Of a DNA stretch of 64,000 bases, positions 46,733-55,901 are shown piece after piece; positions within the stretch are counted from its first letter, which is position 1; each line of letters begins with the position of its first letter. Position numbers and translations under genes: made by a program. Under the pieces are notes generated by a model that saw nothing but the letters and a program-made list of their open reading frames with translations, was not told the DNA's origin and did not search any database. The DNA is taken from positions 3,060,944 to 3,124,943 of the forward strand of contig CP141729.1 of the NCBI GenBank assembly GCA_035621215.1, given 5' to 3'. Source of the stretch: Oscillospiraceae bacterium MB08-C2-2 (lineage in GTDB: Bacteria; Bacillota; Clostridia; Oscillospirales; Ruminococcaceae).

Positions 46733-47476
46733 ATGAGCTGCTATAACCAAACAATAGATGAAATCGAAAAAATGGGAGAAATGGCGCTGATTCCCGTGGG
46801 CTCGCTGGAACAGCATGGCCACCATCTGCCCATTAATACCGATGTGGTCATCACCCAGGCCTATGGGGATATGCTGGGGGAGCGGCTGGGGGCCTTTGTA
46901 CTCCCTTGCCTGCCCATCAGCACCAACCGGGAGCATATGGGCAAAAAGGGCTCGGTCTGGATGAAGCCGGATACTTTTTACACCATGCTGGGCGATATTA
47001 TCATGAGCCTTTCGGAGCAGGGCTTCAAGAAAATTGTTGTGGTGCAGGGTCATGGCGGCGTGTTTGTGATTCCGCCGCTGATTCGCCAGCTCAACGCCAC
47101 CCTGAACCCGGAGGTGCAGGTCTGCAAGCTGGAGCTGTTCAACTTCTTTGAGGCTTATCGCAAGGAAGGCATTCTGGAATCGCCCCATATTATGCACGCC
47201 GATGAGCTGGAAACCTCGGTAATGCTCCATCTGGTTCCCCAGTATGTTCATATGGAAAAGGCTGTGGATTTTGTGCCCAAGGAGCCTCGGGAGTATCTCA
47301 ACTATGCCTCCCTGCTTTCTCTTTGCCCCGATGGGGTGTGGGGGGAGCCCTCCAGCGCCACCGCTGAAAAGGGCAAAAGGATACTGGAGCTGGGCACCAA
47401 GCTGGGCGAAGCCTATGTAAAAGAAGTTTTTGATTTGATAAAAAATAAGCGGCCTTATGGATACAGCCGCTTTTGA
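46733..47476 (+). CDS. Creatininase-family amidohydrolase
   Basis: 247 aa from ATG 46733 behind AGGAGG. Metal-site motifs: IPVGSLEQHGHHLPINTDVV (Glu, His, Asp), VVQGHGGVF (His) and MHADELETSVML (Glu). This family cleaves amide bonds in small rings or N-acyl compounds, for example creatinine and formamidopyrimidine. Located between a NagB-like deaminase and a Gfo/Idh oxidoreductase, it probably opens or hydrolyses the imported nitrogen compound. True substrate unknown. Confidence 0.9.
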   Translation: MSCYNQTIDEIEKMGEMALIPVGSLEQHGHHLPINTDVVITQAYGDMLGERLGAFVLPCLPISTNREHMGKKGSVWMKPDTFYTMLGDIIMSLSEQGFKKIVVVQGHGGVFVIPPLIRQLNATLNPEVQVCKLELFNFFEAYRKEGILESPHIMHADELETSVMLHLVPQYVHMEKAVDFVPKEPREYLNYASLLSLCPDGVWGEPSSATAEKGKRILELGTKLGEAYVKEVFDLIKNKRPYGYSRF

Positions 47477-47527
47477 GGGAAAAATACGGACTCAATTGCC
47501 TCATAAGAGGCAGAAAGGAGCCTGAAA

Positions 47528-48604
47528 ATGGATAAAATCAGAGTATTGATGGTGGGTTCCGCCTTTAGTGCGGATTTGCACATGGATGGTTATGCCCGCT
47601 TCAAGGATAAAATGGAGATTGTGGCCATTTGCAGCAAAAACCCCGAGCAGATCGAGGCGCTGACCACTCGCTACGGCATCACCGGCTATCAGGTGTTTGA
47701 GGATTTTGACGAAGCGCTGGAGCAGGTTGAATGCGATGTAGTGGATATCTGCCTGCCAAACTTCCTGCATCATGCGGTTTGCATGAAGGCACTGGCTAAA
47801 AACCGCCATGTCATCTGCGAGAAGCCTTTGGCTACAACAGTGGAGGATGCCCGGGAAATGGTGGCAAAAGCCAAAGAGGTTGGCCGCCAGATTTATTATG
47901 CCGAGGATTGGCTGTTTGCTCCGGCTGTATTGCGTGCGCTGGATATACTGGAGGAAGGCGCCATCGGCAAGCCCCTTTATATGCGTGCCAGAGAATGCCA
48001 CAGCGGTTCCCACAGCCCCTTTGCCCAGAAGATCGAATTCTGCGGCGGCGGCACCATGGTGCATTTGGGCATTCACCCGGTGGCTTTTGCCTTGGCGCTG
48101 AAAAACAACCAGTGGACTGAGCTGGTGGCTATGACCTCCGGCGGCTCGGAAAACAACCTGATCCATACAGGCATGGAAGGGGAGGACTGGTCCACTGCCA
48201 TCATCCGCTTTGCCGATGGCACCAGCGCCACGCTGGAAGCCAACTATGTGACCATGGGCGGCATGGAGGATATCATCGATTTTTATGGTGACAAAGGCTG
48301 CCTCCATGTTGATCTCAATTTTACCAGTGCTGTTTCCTGTTTCTCGGTGCCGGGCGTGAATTATACCGTTGAAAAAGCGGAGGTGACCACTGGCTGGTCT
48401 CGCCCGGCTGTGGATGAAAAATACAATCTGGGCTATGTGGGCGAAATCGGCCATTTTCTGGATTGCTGCCGCACCGGCAGCCCGGCTAAGGTTGGCCTGC
48501 GGGGCGAAGATGGTTTAGCTGCCCTAGAAGTGGTTCAGCTTATTTACCAATCCGCCCGGGAGGGCCGGAAAATCATCAATCCAAGGTTGGGTGAAAAGCA
48601 ATGA
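47528..48604 (+). CDS. Gfo/Idh/MocA-family oxidoreductase
   Basis: 358 aa. N-terminal Rossmann fold (IRVLMVGSAFSADLHMDGYARF), DICLPNFLHHAVC, the EKP motif HVICEKPLATTVE, then YAEDWLFAPAV and GTMVHLGIHPVAFALAL in the C-terminal domain. The dinucleotide motif GSAFSADLH is looser than the usual GxGxxG. It overlaps the next gene by 4 bp (ATGA), so the two are coupled. Likely oxidises or reduces an intermediate of the pathway fed by the Liv-type importer. Confidence 0.88.
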   Translation: MDKIRVLMVGSAFSADLHMDGYARFKDKMEIVAICSKNPEQIEALTTRYGITGYQVFEDFDEALEQVECDVVDICLPNFLHHAVCMKALAKNRHVICEKPLATTVEDAREMVAKAKEVGRQIYYAEDWLFAPAVLRALDILEEGAIGKPLYMRARECHSGSHSPFAQKIEFCGGGTMVHLGIHPVAFALALKNNQWTELVAMTSGGSENNLIHTGMEGEDWSTAIIRFADGTSATLEANYVTMGGMEDIIDFYGDKGCLHVDLNFTSAVSCFSVPGVNYTVEKAEVTTGWSRPAVDEKYNLGYVGEIGHFLDCCRTGSPAKVGLRGEDGLAALEVVQLIYQSAREGRKIINPRLGEKQ

Positions 48605-50229
48605 GCCGGGAGCTGTATCTGCCGGTTAAGGTAGCCGGCATCGAGTTCAAAAATCCCTTTTATGTAGCCTCTGGCCCCACTGCACGGACTGTGGAGCAGT
48701 TGCTGGCGATCGAAAAGGCCGGGTGGGCAGGAGCCAGCCTCAAGCTTGCCATTGATCCCGCCCCCTATATCAACCGCTATCCCCGTTATGCCCTCTTTAA
48801 AGATCGGGATGCACTGGGTTTTACAGCAGAAAAACGCCTCACCTATGCCCAAGGCTTGGAGCTGATGGCGGCCGCCAAAAAGCGGGTTACCGATCTGATC
48901 CTCATGGCCAACATTACCTATGCCGGGGAAGAGGGAACCTCTGGCTGGGTCAATATGGCAAAGGGCTTTTATGAGGCTGGGGCGGATATCATCGAGCTGA
49001 ACATGTGCTGCCCCAATATGTCTTTCAACGTGGAAACCACCAGCGGCGATGCAGGAGCCAGCCTCAAGCAGACCGGCGCCAGCCTTGGCAAGCAGGGAGA
49101 AGCGGTAGCGGAAATTGTGGCGGCTATCAAAAAGGCAGTACCTATCCCGCTGTTTGTTAAGCTCACCCCTGAGGGCGGCGAAATCGGCAACATTGCCAAA
49201 GCGGCCTATTTGGCAGGAGCGGACGCTGTGGGCGGAACCGGCAACCGTCTGGGAATTCCCCCCATTGATCTGGAAAATCCCGAATCCGCTATTTATCATT
49301 TGCAGGATGAAATCAGCATGACCTGCTACTGCGGCGGCTGGCTCAAGCCCTTGGCCCAGCGGGATACCTATGAAATGCGCAAAATCTGCGGGCCGGATAT
49401 GCCCATTATGGCGGCTGGCGGCATTCGCAACGCCACGGATTCCCTTGAAATGGTGATGTGCGGAGCCGATTTGCTGGGTATCTGTGCCGAAACTTTGATT
49501 CGGGGCTATGATTTTATCGGGGATGTGATCCGGGAAACCAGCGGCTGGCTGGAAAGCCACGGCCACAGCAGTCTGCGGGATATCCGGGATCGGATTGTCC
49601 CTGCTGTGAAATCCGCCCCTGAGCTGACCCTTTACAAAGGCTATGCCCAGGTGCAAAAGCCGGAGATGATCGCCCCTTGTATGGCAGTCTGCCCCAAGGG
49701 AATTCCGGTGCAGTCGGTTCTCAAACAGGTCAGCGAAAGAAACTGGGAGAGAGCCTATGCTCTGGCGGCAGGCAGTGAACACTGTGCCCAGTGCCCCGCA
49801 CCCTGCAAAAAAGCCTGTGTAAAAGGCCGTGCCTCCGGCTCTATCCTGATTCCCGAGATTATGCTGTTTCTGCGGGAAAAAGCCGCAGAAGAAGGCATTG
49901 CCATTGCCGAAAAGGCAGATGGCCGCCCGACCGACCGGCCGGTGGCCAAGGCCTCTCAGGTTTTGGAGCTGCGGCAGGGCCCATTCCAGGAGCCCGCAAG
50001 CAAAATTCTCACTAAGGAAGATGCCGTGCAGGAGGCTTCTGGCTGTCTGCGCTGCGGCTGTGGTGAAGGATGCCACCTTTGTGCAGAGATTTGCTGTGAA
50101 TTTGCCATCTCTCTGGATGAAAAGGATCAGATTCTCATTGATTCAGAAAAATGTGTGGCCTGCGGCATGTGCTACAACCGCTGCCCCAACCGCAACATTG
50201 CCATGATCAACACTGGTGTTAAGATCTAA
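48601..50229 (+). CDS. Dihydropyrimidine/dihydroorotate dehydrogenase-like flavin-iron-sulfur protein
   Basis: 542 aa, a three-part protein. Residues about 1-330 are a dihydroorotate-dehydrogenase-type FMN barrel (FKNPFYVASGPTARTVEQL, ELNMCCPNMSFN, LFVKLTPEGG, MPIMAAGGIRNATDSLEMVM). Residues about 350-415 carry cysteines like the GltD/dihydropyrimidine-dehydrogenase N-terminal iron-sulfur domain (CMAVCPKGIPV, CAQCPAPCKKAC). The C-terminus has CLRCGCGEGCHLCAEICC and a ferredoxin motif CVACGMCYNRCPN. It resembles PreA with part of a PreT-like domain fused, but lacks a clear NADPH/FAD domain. It ends the operon. Reduction of a ring compound is a reasonable inference. Confidence 0.85.
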   Translation: MSRELYLPVKVAGIEFKNPFYVASGPTARTVEQLLAIEKAGWAGASLKLAIDPAPYINRYPRYALFKDRDALGFTAEKRLTYAQGLELMAAAKKRVTDLILMANITYAGEEGTSGWVNMAKGFYEAGADIIELNMCCPNMSFNVETTSGDAGASLKQTGASLGKQGEAVAEIVAAIKKAVPIPLFVKLTPEGGEIGNIAKAAYLAGADAVGGTGNRLGIPPIDLENPESAIYHLQDEISMTCYCGGWLKPLAQRDTYEMRKICGPDMPIMAAGGIRNATDSLEMVMCGADLLGICAETLIRGYDFIGDVIRETSGWLESHGHSSLRDIRDRIVPAVKSAPELTLYKGYAQVQKPEMIAPCMAVCPKGIPVQSVLKQVSERNWERAYALAAGSEHCAQCPAPCKKACVKGRASGSILIPEIMLFLREKAAEEGIAIAEKADGRPTDRPVAKASQVLELRQGPFQEPASKILTKEDAVQEASGCLRCGCGEGCHLCAEICCEFAISLDEKDQILIDSEKCVACGMCYNRCPNRNIAMINTGVKI

Positions 50230-50244
50230 CTATGCTTTATTTTA

Positions 50245-50266
50245 AGGCTCCTCCTTCCGGGAGCCT
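50245..50266 (+). terminator. Short hairpin after the Liv-type operon
   Basis: AGGCTCC/GGAGCCT, 16 bp after the dehydrogenase stop. No T-run; probably works with the stronger hairpin downstream. Confidence 0.5.
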
Positions 50267-50304
50267 GCCCAATAAAGAAACATACGAACTGTTCTGCAAA
50301 CATT

Positions 50305-50356
50305 ATTCAAAGGGAGCCCTTGTATCCGCATTGCGGTACAAGGGCTCCCTTTGAAT
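50305..50356. terminator. Strong hairpin between convergent genes
   Basis: A 20-bp perfect stem ATTCAAAGGGAGCCCTTGTA and its complement, loop TCCGCATTGCGG. It lies at the 3' ends of the Liv-type operon (plus) and of the 55-aa peptide gene (minus), and could serve both. Confidence 0.75.
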
Positions 50357-50377
50357 GGTTATATACTCAGTGCAGGG

Positions 50378-50545
50378 TTACTTCTTTTTGCATATGAAGA
50401 CAAAAACAGTTATCAAGGCGGCCACTGCAACCACAGACCCGATCACAAAAGCCCATATGCTAGCAGGGGAGGAGACCAAGACAGAGGTTGGCCCATCTGC
50501 ACTGCCGATTATCCCGATACTTACCGGAAACTGTTTCATACTCAT
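50378..50545 (-). CDS. 55-aa single-span membrane peptide with a decarboxylase-beta-like motif
   Basis: Minus strand, ATG at 50545 behind AGAAGGATGG, TAA at 50378. The peptide begins MSMKQFPVSIGIIGSADGPT, followed by SVLVSS, one hydrophobic helix (SIWAFVIGSVVAVAALITVF) and a basic end CKKK. IGIIGSADGPTS is very like a loop in the beta subunit of sodium-pumping oxaloacetate decarboxylases. No decarboxylase alpha or biotin subunit is nearby. It is too short for most gene finders. It may be a stand-alone small membrane protein; function unknown. Confidence 0.65.
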   Translation of the reverse strand: MSMKQFPVSIGIIGSADGPTSVLVSSPASIWAFVIGSVVAVAALITVFVFICKKK

Positions 50546-50764
50546 TTATCCATCCTTCTAAGAACATATTTTCAATTAGCCTTTTAATATCAGCAGCTTA
50601 GTAAGCGATTCAAGGAAAGAAATTTTACTTTGAAGCGGTATATGAGGCTATGCCACGGCGTTGGCATAATTCGTCGGCTCAGCTGCCGCTCAGAGCCATT
50701 CCAGCCATACGGCAGATCACATTACACAGCCTCAGATGTGTAGCAAGGGTACACTTCTCGTTCC

Positions 50765-51202
50765 TTATTCCTGCATTTTAGAAGGCTTTTGCCCGGTGGG
50801 GACATCTCGGTATCCAATAACCGAACAGCCTTTTTGCTCAATCAGCTGTATAGTGCCTTCCCGGCTTTCTTTGCTTTCGCCGCCAGCAGAGCAGAAGAAC
50901 AAATCCACTTCTTTGCCCGCTGGCAGCAAATTAACAATGGCATTAAAGGCAGGGGCCGGATGCCCGGCCCAGATGGGGCAACCCACAATAATACGGTCAT
51001 ATGCCTGCAAATCTACACCAAGGGGCTGGATAGCCGAGGCCCTGCGGCCTATAGCGGCAGGAACGCTGAAAAAGGAGCCGAGCAAACCCCGCCTGTGCTT
51101 TTCTCTGACCCGGCATAGGGGTGCCCCCAGCTCTTTGGATAGGCGCTGGGCTTCTTTCTGGGTGGAGCCACCGAAGGTATAGTATACAATAATGGCGTTC
51201 AT
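50765..51202 (-). CDS. Flavodoxin-family protein
   Basis: 145 aa. N-terminus MNAIIVYYTFGGSTQKEAQRL is a flavodoxin phosphate-binding loop with the usual 'YYS.TGNT' changed to YYTFGGST; IIVGCPIWAGHPAPAFNAIV is the second FMN-binding segment. Probably a small FMN electron carrier or quinone reductase-like protein. AAAGGAGG precedes the ATG. Monocistronic. Confidence 0.88.
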   Translation of the reverse strand: MNAIIVYYTFGGSTQKEAQRLSKELGAPLCRVREKHRRGLLGSFFSVPAAIGRRASAIQPLGVDLQAYDRIIVGCPIWAGHPAPAFNAIVNLLPAGKEVDLFFCSAGGESKESREGTIQLIEQKGCSVIGYRDVPTGQKPSKMQE

Positions 51203-51248
51203 GGTCAGCCTCCTTTATAGGGCGTTTTATCGCTCTTATCAAATGAAT

Positions 51249-51458
51249 TCAGACCGTTTTATATTCAATTAAGTCTGATAAATTACATTCCAACGCATCG
51301 CAAAGCTTGACAAGCGTTTCCAGCTTAAGTGTCTCCAAATCTGTATTGCGAAACAATTTATTAATTGAATTGCGGCTTACCCCTGAAATCTCGATCAATT
51401 GGCTAATATCGTCAATGCTTTTATCGGCCATACGATGCCGCAAATAGCTTTTGAGCAT
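51249..51458 (-). CDS. Small Cro/CI-type helix-turn-helix regulator
   Basis: 69 aa, single HTH domain: SIDDISQLIEISGVSRNSINKLFRN. It ends LCDALECNLSDLIEYK, typical of small Xre-type regulators such as YozG. It diverges from the small gene at 51617, whose promoter contains a palindrome that it might bind. Confidence 0.88.
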   Translation of the reverse strand: MLKSYLRHRMADKSIDDISQLIEISGVSRNSINKLFRNTDLETLKLETLVKLCDALECNLSDLIEYKTV

Positions 51459-51543
51459 GTTTGCACTTCCTTTTCGGTTCCTCTGTAGATATTCATAATA
51501 TACTTGTAAGTGTAAAAAACATCAATACAAAGTGAAAAAGTCA

Positions 51544-51572
51544 TTGACAAAAAACCTTTTAAAGGTTATATT
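51544..51572 (+). promoter_or_regulatory. Promoter with operator-like palindrome
   Basis: TTGACA, 17-bp spacer, TATATT. The spacer holds a 15-base perfect dyad AACCTTT-T-AAAGGTT (51553-51567), so a bound repressor would cover the promoter. The divergent Cro/CI-type gene product is the obvious candidate. Confidence 0.7.
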
Positions 51573-51616
51573 ATATCTGTAAAGAATTACAAATTAACTT
51601 TATGAGGTGAATGAAA

Positions 51617-51892
51617 ATGTCTTGCGTATTGGAAGAACTCTTTTTTGGGAATATAGTTCCTAATGAAAAAACATTTACCCGAGATGCTGAATCGAATGAA
51701 GCCATTCAGGTAATTTCTACAAATGAAGATGAATTGGCTCAATTGTTGAAGGATAAAGAAAGGTCGTTGTTTTTTGATTATGCAAATGCCCAGAGTGAGC
51801 TTAATAGCATTATTGCTATTGAATATTTTGAAGATGGATTCCGGTTAGGAGCAAAAATTATGATGGAGGTTATGGCATATGCAACCGATTGA
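51617..51892 (+). CDS. Small protein of unknown function (DUF6809-like)
   Basis: 91 aa beginning MSCVLEELFFGNIVPNEK. The start at 51617 has GAGGTGA six bases upstream; ATG 51611 abuts that site. The sequence looks like the family of about 90-aa Clostridia proteins starting 'CVLEELF.GNI' and ending 'FRLGAKIMMEVM'. Helical, acidic, cytoplasmic. Lower GC than the neighbours. It has its own promoter with an operator-like palindrome. Confidence 0.75.
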   Translation: MSCVLEELFFGNIVPNEKTFTRDAESNEAIQVISTNEDELAQLLKDKERSLFFDYANAQSELNSIIAIEYFEDGFRLGAKIMMEVMAYATD

Positions 51893-51932
51893 AAAGGTGC
51901 TTCAATGCTATTGGGCACAAACGTAAAACAAA

Positions 51933-51957
51933 ACGCTCTTCACAAAGTGAAGAGCGT
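51933..51957. terminator. Terminator between the small gene and tRNA-Arg
   Basis: ACGCTCTTCAC/GTGAAGAGCGT with loop AAA, an 11-bp perfect stem. Likely ends the tRNA transcript on the minus strand (T-rich GTTTTGTTTT follows) and the small gene on the plus strand. Confidence 0.8.
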
Positions 51958-51984
51958 AAATTGGAAGGGGGCACTGCCCCCTGG

Positions 51985-52056
51985 TACCCTCGGCGAGAAT
52001 CGAACTCACAACTAACCCTTAGGAGGGGTTTGTTATATCCATTTAACTACGAAGGC
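51985..52056 (-). tRNA. tRNA-Arg (anticodon CCU)
   Basis: 72 nt on the minus strand. Acceptor GCCTTCG/CGAGGGT, anticodon stem AACCC/GGGTT with loop CTCCTAA (anticodon CCT), T-arm GTGAG-TTCGATT-CTCGC, discriminator A, and a genomically encoded CCA (51982-51984). It reads AGG codons. Confidence 0.93.
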
Positions 52057-52080
52057 CTAAGGAAAGAAATCAAAACAAAA

Positions 52081-52119
52081 AGACAACCCAGCGGCATAAC
52101 AAAACCCGCCGTGTTGTCT
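52081..52119 (-). terminator. Terminator of secG
   Basis: Minus strand: AGACAACACGGCGGG pairs with CCGCTGGGTTGTCT and is followed by TTTTGTTTTG. Confidence 0.8.
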
Positions 52120-52136
52120 CTTGATTTTAAACAAGC

Positions 52137-52388
52137 TTACCCTACAGCGATTTCCAGAATATAAACCACCACGGTGATCAGCATAAAAGCGATAGAAGCA
52201 TATTTGGTATAGCGGCCAAGTGTGGCCTCACGGGAACGGCCGGAGTTTTTGCCAAAATAGGAATCACTGGAAGAACCGGTCAAAGCGTTGGTAGCACCTC
52301 TGCTGCCCTCTTGAACCAGAACCAGCAAGGTAATGGCAATGCTGATAAGCAGCAAAAAGATACCGCCGATAATTTCAGGTGCGTTCAT
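52137..52388 (-). CDS. secG: Preprotein translocase subunit SecG
   Basis: 83 aa, normal for SecG. Two hydrophobic segments (IIGGIFLLLISIAITLLVLV and ASIAFMLITVVVYILEIAV) flank the cytoplasmic loop QEGSRGATNALTGSSSDSYFGK with the conserved GxxxAxxG/S and FG features. It is part of the SecYEG channel. ATG 52388 has AAAGGA 14 bases upstream, a little far; an in-frame GTG at 52400 is an alternative. Confidence 0.9.
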   Translation of the reverse strand: MNAPEIIGGIFLLLISIAITLLVLVQEGSRGATNALTGSSSDSYFGKNSGRSREATLGRYTKYASIAFMLITVVVYILEIAVG

Positions 52389-52519
52389 AAATAATTTCAC
52401 AATCCTTTCAAAATCATTCCCAAAGGTATTGAAGGCCCACAAACAGGGCTTTTATTGGTCGTTTTAAAATTTTATCATATTCAGGCGGGTTTTGCAAGAG
52501 CAAAGTTGCCGTTTTTCCC

Positions 52520-52882
52520 TCATTCAGCCACATGCTTGAGGCCTTCTAAAAGAATGGAAAAAATGTGGGAGTCATCCAGAGCATAAAACACTGATTTTCC
52601 CTCCCGCCGGGAGCGCACAAGGCGGTGGTTTTTCAGCAGCCGAAGCTGGTGGGAAATCGCCGATTGGTTCATGCCCAAAAGCTCTGAAATATCGCAGACA
52701 CACATTTCTCCCGAAAGCAGTGAGGTCATAATGCGGATACGGGTGGAATCGCCGAAAACCTTGAATATCTCAGCCAGATTAAAGAGTTTTTCATCGTCCG
52801 GCATCATTTCAATGGCTTTTTCCAGCAGGTTTTTATGGACCAAGCATTCCCCACAGGTTATGATTTCCTTTTCCTGCGGCAT
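52520..52882 (-). CDS. ArsR/SmtB-family metal-type repressor
   Basis: 120 aa from ATG 52882, behind AAGGGGGG. Winged helix-turn-helix: FKVFGDSTRIRIMTSLLSGEMCVCDISELLGMNQSAISHQLRLLKNHRLV. Cysteines near the N-terminus (TCGECLVH) and in MCVCD, plus the last-helix residues DDSHIFSILLEGLKHVAE, are possible metal ligands as in CadC/CzrA relatives. No transporter gene is adjacent, so its target is elsewhere or is itself. Its promoter is at 52929-52957. Confidence 0.9.
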   Translation of the reverse strand: MPQEKEIITCGECLVHKNLLEKAIEMMPDDEKLFNLAEIFKVFGDSTRIRIMTSLLSGEMCVCDISELLGMNQSAISHQLRLLKNHRLVRSRREGKSVFYALDDSHIFSILLEGLKHVAE

Positions 52883-52928
52883 TAAAAGGCCCCCCTTATG
52901 TTTAGTAATGTACACTACACTATCTTAC

Positions 52929-52957
52929 ATCATATCAAGCCTTGCTCGCCCTGTCAA
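52929..52957 (-). promoter_or_regulatory. Promoter of the ArsR-family gene
   Basis: Minus strand: TTGACA, 17-bp spacer, TATGAT. Just downstream is a short inverted repeat TAGT…ACTA that could be an ArsR operator. Confidence 0.8.
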
Positions 52958-53009
52958 TCAGGCGGGAAAAAGCGAAATTCTCTTATTTTTTAAAGGCTTT
53001 GTAAAAAAG

Positions 53010-53038
53010 TTGAAGTCTGACTGCAAAATTGGTATACT
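53010..53038 (+). promoter_or_regulatory. Promoter of lysS
   Basis: TTGAAG, 17-bp spacer, TATACT, about 54 bp before the lysS start. Confidence 0.75.
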
Positions 53039-53082
53039 AAACAGCATAAGGAGTTTAAAACCGAATGGTTAAATAGAAATGA

Positions 53083-54591
<1,509 letters not shown>

Positions 54592-54611
54592 ACATGGGCA
54601 TGTAGGCAATA

Positions 54612-54645
54612 TAAAAAGGGGAGGCCTGCGGGCTTTCCCTTTTTC
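54612..54645 (+). terminator. Terminator of lysS
   Basis: AAAAAGGG…CCT / GG…CCCTTTTT stem with a T-run in its 3' arm, 20 bp after the stop. Confidence 0.75.
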
Positions 54646-54742
54646 ATCGCAAAAAGCGACTTCTGCCACTTGACGGGGCAAAGCCCGTTCCCTATACTAA
54701 AAGAAAACCCAACTTCTGGAAATGGAAAGGTGAGGTGCCTCT

Positions 54743-55723
54743 ATGAGAAAGTTGAACTGGGCTATTTTAGGGCCGGGCTGGATCGGCTGCGATTTTGCTG
54801 CGGATTTCCCCCACGATATCGGAAACCTCTATGCGGTTGGTTCCCGCTCGCTGGAAAGAGCACAGGAGGTCGCCAAAAAATATGGCATTACCAAGGCATA
54901 TGGTGATTATGAGGAGCTTCTCCGTGACCCAGAGGTGGATGTGGTTTATGTGGCCACCCCGAACGACAGCCATTACCGCTATATGATGCTTAGTCTTCAG
55001 CATGGCAAGCATGTGCTGTGTGAAAAGGCCATCACGGTCAACGGACAGCAGTTGCGGGAGGTTAAAGAGCTGGCGGCACAGAAGGGCCTTGTGGTAGCCG
55101 AAGCCATGACCATTTTCCATATGCCTCTTTATGAAGAGCTAAGCAAAATCATCAAAGCAGGCAAAATCGGTGAATTTAAAATGGTGCAGGTCGCCTTCGG
55201 AAGCTGCAAGGAATACGATGTGAACAACCGCTTTTTCAATCCCGATTTGGGCGGCGGCGCTCTGCTGGATATCGGAACCTATGCCCTTTCCTTTGCCCGG
55301 TATTTTCTTTCCTCGGCTCCGGATAGTGTTCTGACCACAGTCAAGCGCTTTGAAACCGGTGTGGATGAATGCTCCGGGATTATCCTCAAAAACAAGGAGG
55401 ATGAAATGAGTGTGGTAACCCTGACCATGCGGGCCAGAATGCCCAAGCGAGGTGTAGTTACCGGCGATGAGGGCTATATTGTGGTGGATAATTACCCCCG
55501 TGCCACCAAGGCCACCATCGTTTATAATGACGGCACCTCCGAGGAGGTTACAGCCTCCCAAGAGCGCCCAGCACTGGCTTGCGAAGCGATTTATATGACC
55601 CAATGTGTGGCAGAGGGCAGACCCAACCACACCCTTGGCTGGACCACCGATGTGCTCAGTATTATGGATGAGGTTACCCGTCAGTGGGAGGCTTCCTGCC
55701 CATGGGCAGGTCCGGCGCAATAG
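54743..55723 (+). CDS. Gfo/Idh/MocA-family oxidoreductase (dihydrodiol-dehydrogenase-like)
   Basis: 326 aa. Rossmann motif NWAILGPGWIGCDFAADFPHD, VYVATPNDSHYRYMM, EKA in place of the usual EKP (HVLCEKAITVNG), and the C-terminal GGGALLDIGTYALSFARYFL. The E-K-A form and overall look are like the dihydrodiol dehydrogenase/glucose-fructose oxidoreductase branch. Monocistronic, between lysS and the ffh cluster. Substrate unknown; a sugar or sugar-like diol is likely. Confidence 0.88.
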   Translation: MRKLNWAILGPGWIGCDFAADFPHDIGNLYAVGSRSLERAQEVAKKYGITKAYGDYEELLRDPEVDVVYVATPNDSHYRYMMLSLQHGKHVLCEKAITVNGQQLREVKELAAQKGLVVAEAMTIFHMPLYEELSKIIKAGKIGEFKMVQVAFGSCKEYDVNNRFFNPDLGGGALLDIGTYALSFARYFLSSAPDSVLTTVKRFETGVDECSGIILKNKEDEMSVVTLTMRARMPKRGVVTGDEGYIVVDNYPRATKATIVYNDGTSEEVTASQERPALACEAIYMTQCVAEGRPNHTLGWTTDVLSIMDEVTRQWEASCPWAGPAQ

Positions 55724-55769
55724 CAGCAGCTTAGGTACCGGTTGTAAGGAGCAAAAGTGTTTTTCTTTG

Positions 55770-55799
55770 TTTCTTTCTTTTTTCTAAAAAGAAAGAAAG
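55770..55799 (+). terminator. Terminator upstream of the ylxM-ffh cluster
   Basis: A CTTTCTTTTTT / AAAAAGAAAG hairpin just before the ylxM promoter. Confidence 0.65.
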
Positions 55800-55817
55800 G
55801 TTGTAAAGCCCAGGTAC

Positions 55818-55846
55818 TTGACAGCTGCGCTCGCATGCGCTATAAT
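55818..55846 (+). promoter_or_regulatory. Consensus sigma-A promoter of ylxM-ffh-rpsP cluster
   Basis: TTGACA, 17-bp spacer, TATAAT: a perfect match to the consensus, 55 bp before ylxM. Confidence 0.9.
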
Positions 55847-55901
55847 AACTTTGGCCGAGCTGTAAAGCCAAACCCTTTACAGATGAGGGAGGTGTGTTGC
55901 A

